Below are positions 31,156 to 35,057 of a stretch of DNA of 35,057 bases, piece by piece. Within the stretch, counting starts at the first letter, position 1; every line of letters starts with the position of its first letter. This DNA is from Schleiferiaceae bacterium (GTDB taxonomy: Bacteria > Bacteroidota > Bacteroidia > Flavobacteriales > Schleiferiaceae). The notes below the pieces were generated by a model. It was not told where the DNA came from, ran no database searches, and worked only from the letters and a program-made list of their open reading frames with translations. The position numbers were made by a program, and so were the translations under genes. The DNA is taken from positions 1 through 35,057 of the forward strand of contig JAKMEB010000097.1 in NCBI GenBank assembly GCA_022426185.1, written 5' to 3'.

Positions 31156-32361
31156 TTAAAAACCAATTGTTTGGCGTTCTGCCCACTTAACTATAGAATT
31201 TCCATCCCAAGCCCAATAAGAAGGGACGGTACGAGAACAATGACGAGACCAAAGCGCGTAAGTATTGGCTCCGGTTTCATCGATTACGAGGTAGTCGCTT
31301 TCTTGTAAATCACTAGGTAAGTTTTTCTTATGAGCTAAATAATCGCCTGCAAAACACAAAGGACCTGCTATATCAAAAGGACGTGCTTCACCTGAACGCC
31401 ATCTGCCCTGTGATGAAATTACTGCCAAAGGAAAAGGGCGCGCGCTCGTGTATGCATCCCGCATAAAAAAATCGGCTCCTAAATGGATGAAAATGCGATC
31501 TGGTTGTACGACATATTCGATAGCACTGATCGCAAATCCTGCTGTTGCGTGCACCCATTGACCAAATTCTGTTACCAGTTTAAATGAAGTCCCACGGAAA
31601 ATCTCCTGTACCATTAAGCCATACGTAGACATTTTTGTCTGCCCTTCGATTGCCTCCGTAGGCAAGCCGCCGCCGATATCAAGTGTATGTATTTTTCCTG
31701 GAGACTGCTCGTTTATGGTCAAAGCCACATCACGTAAACCTATAAGTGCCTCTTTCTGAGCTTCCAAATTTTGCATTTGAGAACCGCTGTGAATGTGCAA
31801 TGCACTTACAGGGAATTTTAGAGCGGCTTGGATAAGTTCAGAATGGCTCGAAATAGGAACGCCAAATTTGCTTTCGTTCTTACTAACATCAAACATTTCA
31901 GGGGAACCTGCGTGTACTTGCGGATTGATTCGTATGCCCAAAACACAAGTCGCATCGGCTGGAAAACGTTCCAATTCAGAGATCGTATTTACATTAACAA
32001 GCATCCCCGCATCATATGCAACTTCAGCAATTTCCAAACGTGTTTTAACCGGAGAATCAAAAACGATCTGATCTAGCGGGCAACCGGCATTCTTAGCCCT
32101 TCTGACCTCCTCTATGGATGCAGCCTCTAATCCGTATCCCAAAGAAACCATCGTTCGAAGTAATTCAGTTTGTGGATTGGTTTTAATAGCGATACTGTGT
32201 TGCATGCCCGGCATAGATGCACTTAAATGCTCTAAACGCTCTTTTAAACGCGGCAGGTGTGCGACGATTGCAGCAGTATCTTCTGCACTTAATTGTGGCA
32301 ATAGCGATTTCAACGCTTGATCTATCGAGGATCTATTCTCCACCAAACATTTCTTTAGCAA
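31156..32361 (-). CDS. Fold-type III PLP-dependent decarboxylase-like protein (DAP/ornithine/arginine decarboxylase superfamily)
   Basis: PLP lysine IAIKTNPQTELLRTM, SPVKTRLEIAEVAYDAGMLVNVNTISELER, LHIHSGSQ, LDIGGGLPTE, GPLCFAGDYL, DETGANTYALWSRHCSR. Start uncertain: ATG 32361 overlaps the upstream gene by 29 nt; GTG 32343 is an alternative. Confidence 0.85.
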   Translation of the reverse strand: MLKKCLVENRSSIDQALKSLLPQLSAEDTAAIVAHLPRLKERLEHLSASMPGMQHSIAIKTNPQTELLRTMVSLGYGLEAASIEEVRRAKNAGCPLDQIVFDSPVKTRLEIAEVAYDAGMLVNVNTISELERFPADATCVLGIRINPQVHAGSPEMFDVSKNESKFGVPISSHSELIQAALKFPVSALHIHSGSQMQNLEAQKEALIGLRDVALTINEQSPGKIHTLDIGGGLPTEAIEGQTKMSTYGLMVQEIFRGTSFKLVTEFGQWVHATAGFAISAIEYVVQPDRIFIHLGADFFMRDAYTSARPFPLAVISSQGRWRSGEARPFDIAGPLCFAGDYLAHKKNLPSDLQESDYLVIDETGANTYALWSRHCSRTVPSYWAWDGNSIVKWAERQTIGF

Positions 32362-33757
32362 AGGACTCGATGATGCTTATCAAGCGGTAATCATTAGTGA
32401 GATCGACAGCATCTTTCTCTAAGAAAGCCCGTACAGTGTAAGCACCAATAGCCAAACGAATAAAACTCTTATCTCCATATTGAACAGGCTGACCGAAGAA
32501 AACGCGATCTTTTCCATCAATAAAACCTTCATGATTGGAAGTGGTAATCGCTTTAAATAAAGCTTTTAGCTGGTCATTATCTAACGCACGACCATTCACC
32601 CAAACCTGGAAGGAGATGATGGACATGTTTGTTTTTAATTGGTCTGGCATGAGTTTAAAGGAAGTAGATGTTTCCAATTTACTCATCACGCCCAATGCCC
32701 AACGAGAAATGATGTCGTCGGTCTGTTTTGTGGACCAATAGCTATATTCTGACATTTCGTCTAGTGCTATTTCCCAACGTAAACGAAGCGCTTTATTTTC
32801 TTTTTGCGGCAGATACTCGCGCATATTTTCCATAAACCATGGCACATCGTATGCGCTAAAGAGCGCGCCATACGGCTCTATGACACTGGCATCCACCTGC
32901 TTCAAGCGCTCGCTCCATTTACGCGGCACGAGCATAGCAGCACAGAACGGAGGTGCTTGAAAAAACTTACTACCCGTGAGCATAACCATTACTCCTTTTT
33001 CTAATAAGTCATGAATGAGCGAGTGATCCACACGGAACTGACATAAATCGACCACCCACATGGTTTCACTATCAGTATCTATTACGTTTAAATCATCCTT
33101 TATACCGGATTTTGATCCAAAAACTAAACTACCTACTACTGAAGCGTCGGGATTATTTGCAATGAGTTCATTAATTGCCCCAGTGCGATCTAAAATATTT
33201 CCTTCTGCATCCCTAGCGTCGAGATAGTGCACTTCGGAAGTATTCTTTGGGTCTACGAAAGCACCTTTTTCAATTTTATCTCCAAACTGATTGTAGTTGG
33301 CGTAGAATCTAGTTTCGCTGGCGAACTTTGATCCTGAACCCAATTCCTCCGGACAACTGACTATGTTGAGTAACCGTTTGTTGGGATTCAACATCATTTG
33401 GAACATCAGTGGATAATAGACTAAGTCAGATCCTGATGGCGCAAAGAACACATCAAAAGGATCTTTAAACTCACTTTGCACTAATGCGCGAAGGCGGTTG
33501 GCCTGGTTCTCAAGTAAATTCTCATAGCTTAGTTCATCGTATTTACCCAAAAACGCTTTGGTGACATTGAACGAGCGACGCGTTAAAACATTTGCAGTGC
33601 ACGACCCCCTTTGGAACAGCGATTCAAATTGAACAGGGTTCAAATGATATTTATTCAAACCACTTTCCGGTAGAATATGAACGCGCTCGTCACAACCTTG
33701 TGTGAGGAGTTCTTCTATTTCTTTCTTACCTATGGTGTTCGCGGGTTGATCGTTCAT
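32333..33757 (-). CDS. Fold-type I PLP-dependent enzyme (aminotransferase-like), function unassigned
   Basis: FAPSGSDLVYYPLMFQMM; WVVDLCQ (candidate PLP-N1 aspartate) followed by MLTGSKFFQAPPFCAAMLVP (candidate Schiff-base lysine). Confidence 0.7.
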   Translation of the reverse strand: MNDQPANTIGKKEIEELLTQGCDERVHILPESGLNKYHLNPVQFESLFQRGSCTANVLTRRSFNVTKAFLGKYDELSYENLLENQANRLRALVQSEFKDPFDVFFAPSGSDLVYYPLMFQMMLNPNKRLLNIVSCPEELGSGSKFASETRFYANYNQFGDKIEKGAFVDPKNTSEVHYLDARDAEGNILDRTGAINELIANNPDASVVGSLVFGSKSGIKDDLNVIDTDSETMWVVDLCQFRVDHSLIHDLLEKGVMVMLTGSKFFQAPPFCAAMLVPRKWSERLKQVDASVIEPYGALFSAYDVPWFMENMREYLPQKENKALRLRWEIALDEMSEYSYWSTKQTDDIISRWALGVMSKLETSTSFKLMPDQLKTNMSIISFQVWVNGRALDNDQLKALFKAITTSNHEGFIDGKDRVFFGQPVQYGDKSFIRLAIGAYTVRAFLEKDAVDLTNDYRLISIIESFAKEMFGGE

Positions 33758-33875
33758 TATTTCGTAATCTAATTAGAATACCGAAAATACGCACGAATGC
33801 TAGCATAATCAACGTATTAAGTGGGTATTATTCCACAACTTTTGCTAGCTTGGAGTCCCGATTCAAAAAGCTATT

Positions 33876-35057
33876 ATGAATTTCAAAAATTACCTTCCTG
33901 TACTCAAGACCTGGATCCTACCGATAGTTATTCTATTGGGTATCAACGTTGCCTTCTTAAGTCCAGCTTATTTTAGTGGCGATATATTGGATCAAGACGA
34001 TATAAAATTGGGTTACGCAAAAAGCAAAGAAATCCGTGATTATCGTTCGGAAACAGGCGAAGAAGCGCTTTGGACCAATGCGATGTCTAGCGGTATGCCC
34101 GCTACTCAGATCAGCACAAAGTACGATGGAAATATCTTTCAATACTTAACGGATGTTGTGCGTGCTGTAGGCGGCACAAACTCTTCGACGTATATCATCT
34201 TTTACTTGATGATTGCAGCATTTATCGGTCTGCGTGGAATGGGTGTAAATCATTGGCTCAGCACTATTGGCGGGTTTGCTTACGGCTATTCTGGATTTTT
34301 CATCATCGGCTACGCTGCAGGACACAATGCAAAGGTGAATACAGCGGCTTTCATTCCTTTGATGATTTTAGCCTTGCTGTTGGTTTTTGAAAAGAAAAAT
34401 TGGCGCGCATTTATTCTAATGGCGGTTTTCGCTGGATTAAGCATCCACAGAAACCACTTCCAAATCACCTATTATGCGGGGCTGTTCATGGCCATCATCT
34501 GGGTCGTATACCTCATCCAGTATGCTAAAGAAAAAGCGCTGCCCACCTTCGCAAAGTATACCGGTTTGGTAGCATTGGCGGGTGTACTCGCGATAGGACC
34601 AAATATTGCCAATATGTGGTCCACGAAAGTCTATACTTCCGAGAGTATGCGTGGTGGTAAAAGTGAACTCACACAAAAAAATCAAAACCAAGGTGAAGGA
34701 GGCTTGTCTTATGACTATGCGATGAGCTGGTCTACTGGGATTTACGAAACCGTAGCGATGGTTATACCAAATGCAGCCGGTGGCGGCATGATGGTCGATT
34801 ACAGCAAAAAAGGCACTGAAACCTTTGAACAATTGGTCCAAGCTTTCCGTAGTCAAGGAATGAATGTAAAGCAAGCCGAACAACAGGCCAACCAATACAT
34901 GGGTGCGGCCTTTATGCGCTGGACCGGTGAAAGTATGGGCAATGGTGCGTATTATGTAGGCGCCGGGATGTTCTTCCTTTTCTGCCTTGCCTTTTTCGTT
35001 GTAGGTGGTGCCACCAGACAATGGGTCATTGCCTCAGGTATTTTCTTTGTATTTATG
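33876..35057 (+). CDS. YfhO-like polytopic membrane protein, N-terminal part (runs off the window)
   Basis: Manual translation from ATG 33876: MNFKNYLPVLKTWILPIVILLGINVAFLSPAYFSGDILDQDDIKLGYAKSKEIRDYRSETGEEALWTNAMSSGMPATQISTKY...; many transmembrane segments. Absent from the ORF track because it is open at the window edge. Confidence 0.8.
   Translation, partial: MNFKNYLPVLKTWILPIVILLGINVAFLSPAYFSGDILDQDDIKLGYAKSKEIRDYRSETGEEALWTNAMSSGMPATQISTKYDGNIFQYLTDVVRAVGGTNSSTYIIFYLMIAAFIGLRGMGVNHWLSTIGGFAYGYSGFFIIGYAAGHNAKVNTAAFIPLMILALLLVFEKKNWRAFILMAVFAGLSIHRNHFQITYYAGLFMAIIWVVYLIQYAKEKALPTFAKYTGLVALAGVLAIGPNIANMWSTKVYTSESMRGGKSELTQKNQNQGEGGLSYDYAMSWSTGIYETVAMVIPNAAGGGMMVDYSKKGTETFEQLVQAFRSQGMNVKQAEQQANQYMGAAFMRWTGESMGNGAYYVGAGMFFLFCLAFFVVGGATRQWVIASGIFFVFM

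Noticed and set aside
33799-33860. Two GCTAGC-containing copies (ATGCTAGCATAA and TTGCTAGCTTGG) in the divergent region before the YfhO-like gene
   Set aside because: The shared core is only about 7-8 bp; could easily be chance.

Overview
This is an ordinary-looking chromosomal segment of a Bacteroidota, probably Flavobacteriia-like, genome. That assignment rests on TAnnTTTG-type -7 promoter motifs, a T9SS type-B C-terminal domain, a TonB-dependent receptor with a carboxypeptidase-like N-terminal domain, Omp28-like and YfhO-like proteins, and a mutL-rhomboid-rhomboid-EEP gene string. Recognisable genes are: GH3 glycosidase (partial), mutL, two tandem rhomboid proteases, an EEP-family hydrolase, an orphan family-5 solute-binding lipoprotein, gyrB, a beta-barrel/TPR pair, an FtsE-like ATPase, two glycosyltransferases, queA, a second EEP hydrolase, an Omp28-like lipoprotein, yidC, pyrG, a TonB-dependent receptor, holA, rlmH, nadC, a YihY/BrkB membrane protein, a LamG/T9SS protein, a pair of PLP-dependent enzymes and a YfhO-like membrane protein (partial). 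I saw no CRISPR array, rRNA, tRNA, transposase or phage module. No obvious new defence or mobile system stands out. The best second-look items are: (a) an in-frame TAG in a group-4-type glycosyltransferase, followed by 23 codons that read like its missing C-terminus; (b) an intrinsic-terminator-like hairpin inside the signal-peptide codons of the gene downstream of gyrB; (c) a coupled fold-I/fold-III PLP enzyme pair with altered motifs; (d) a 24-aa small ORF just upstream of the FtsE-like gene; (e) a MutL with a degenerate endonuclease motif but a retained clamp-binding-like motif.
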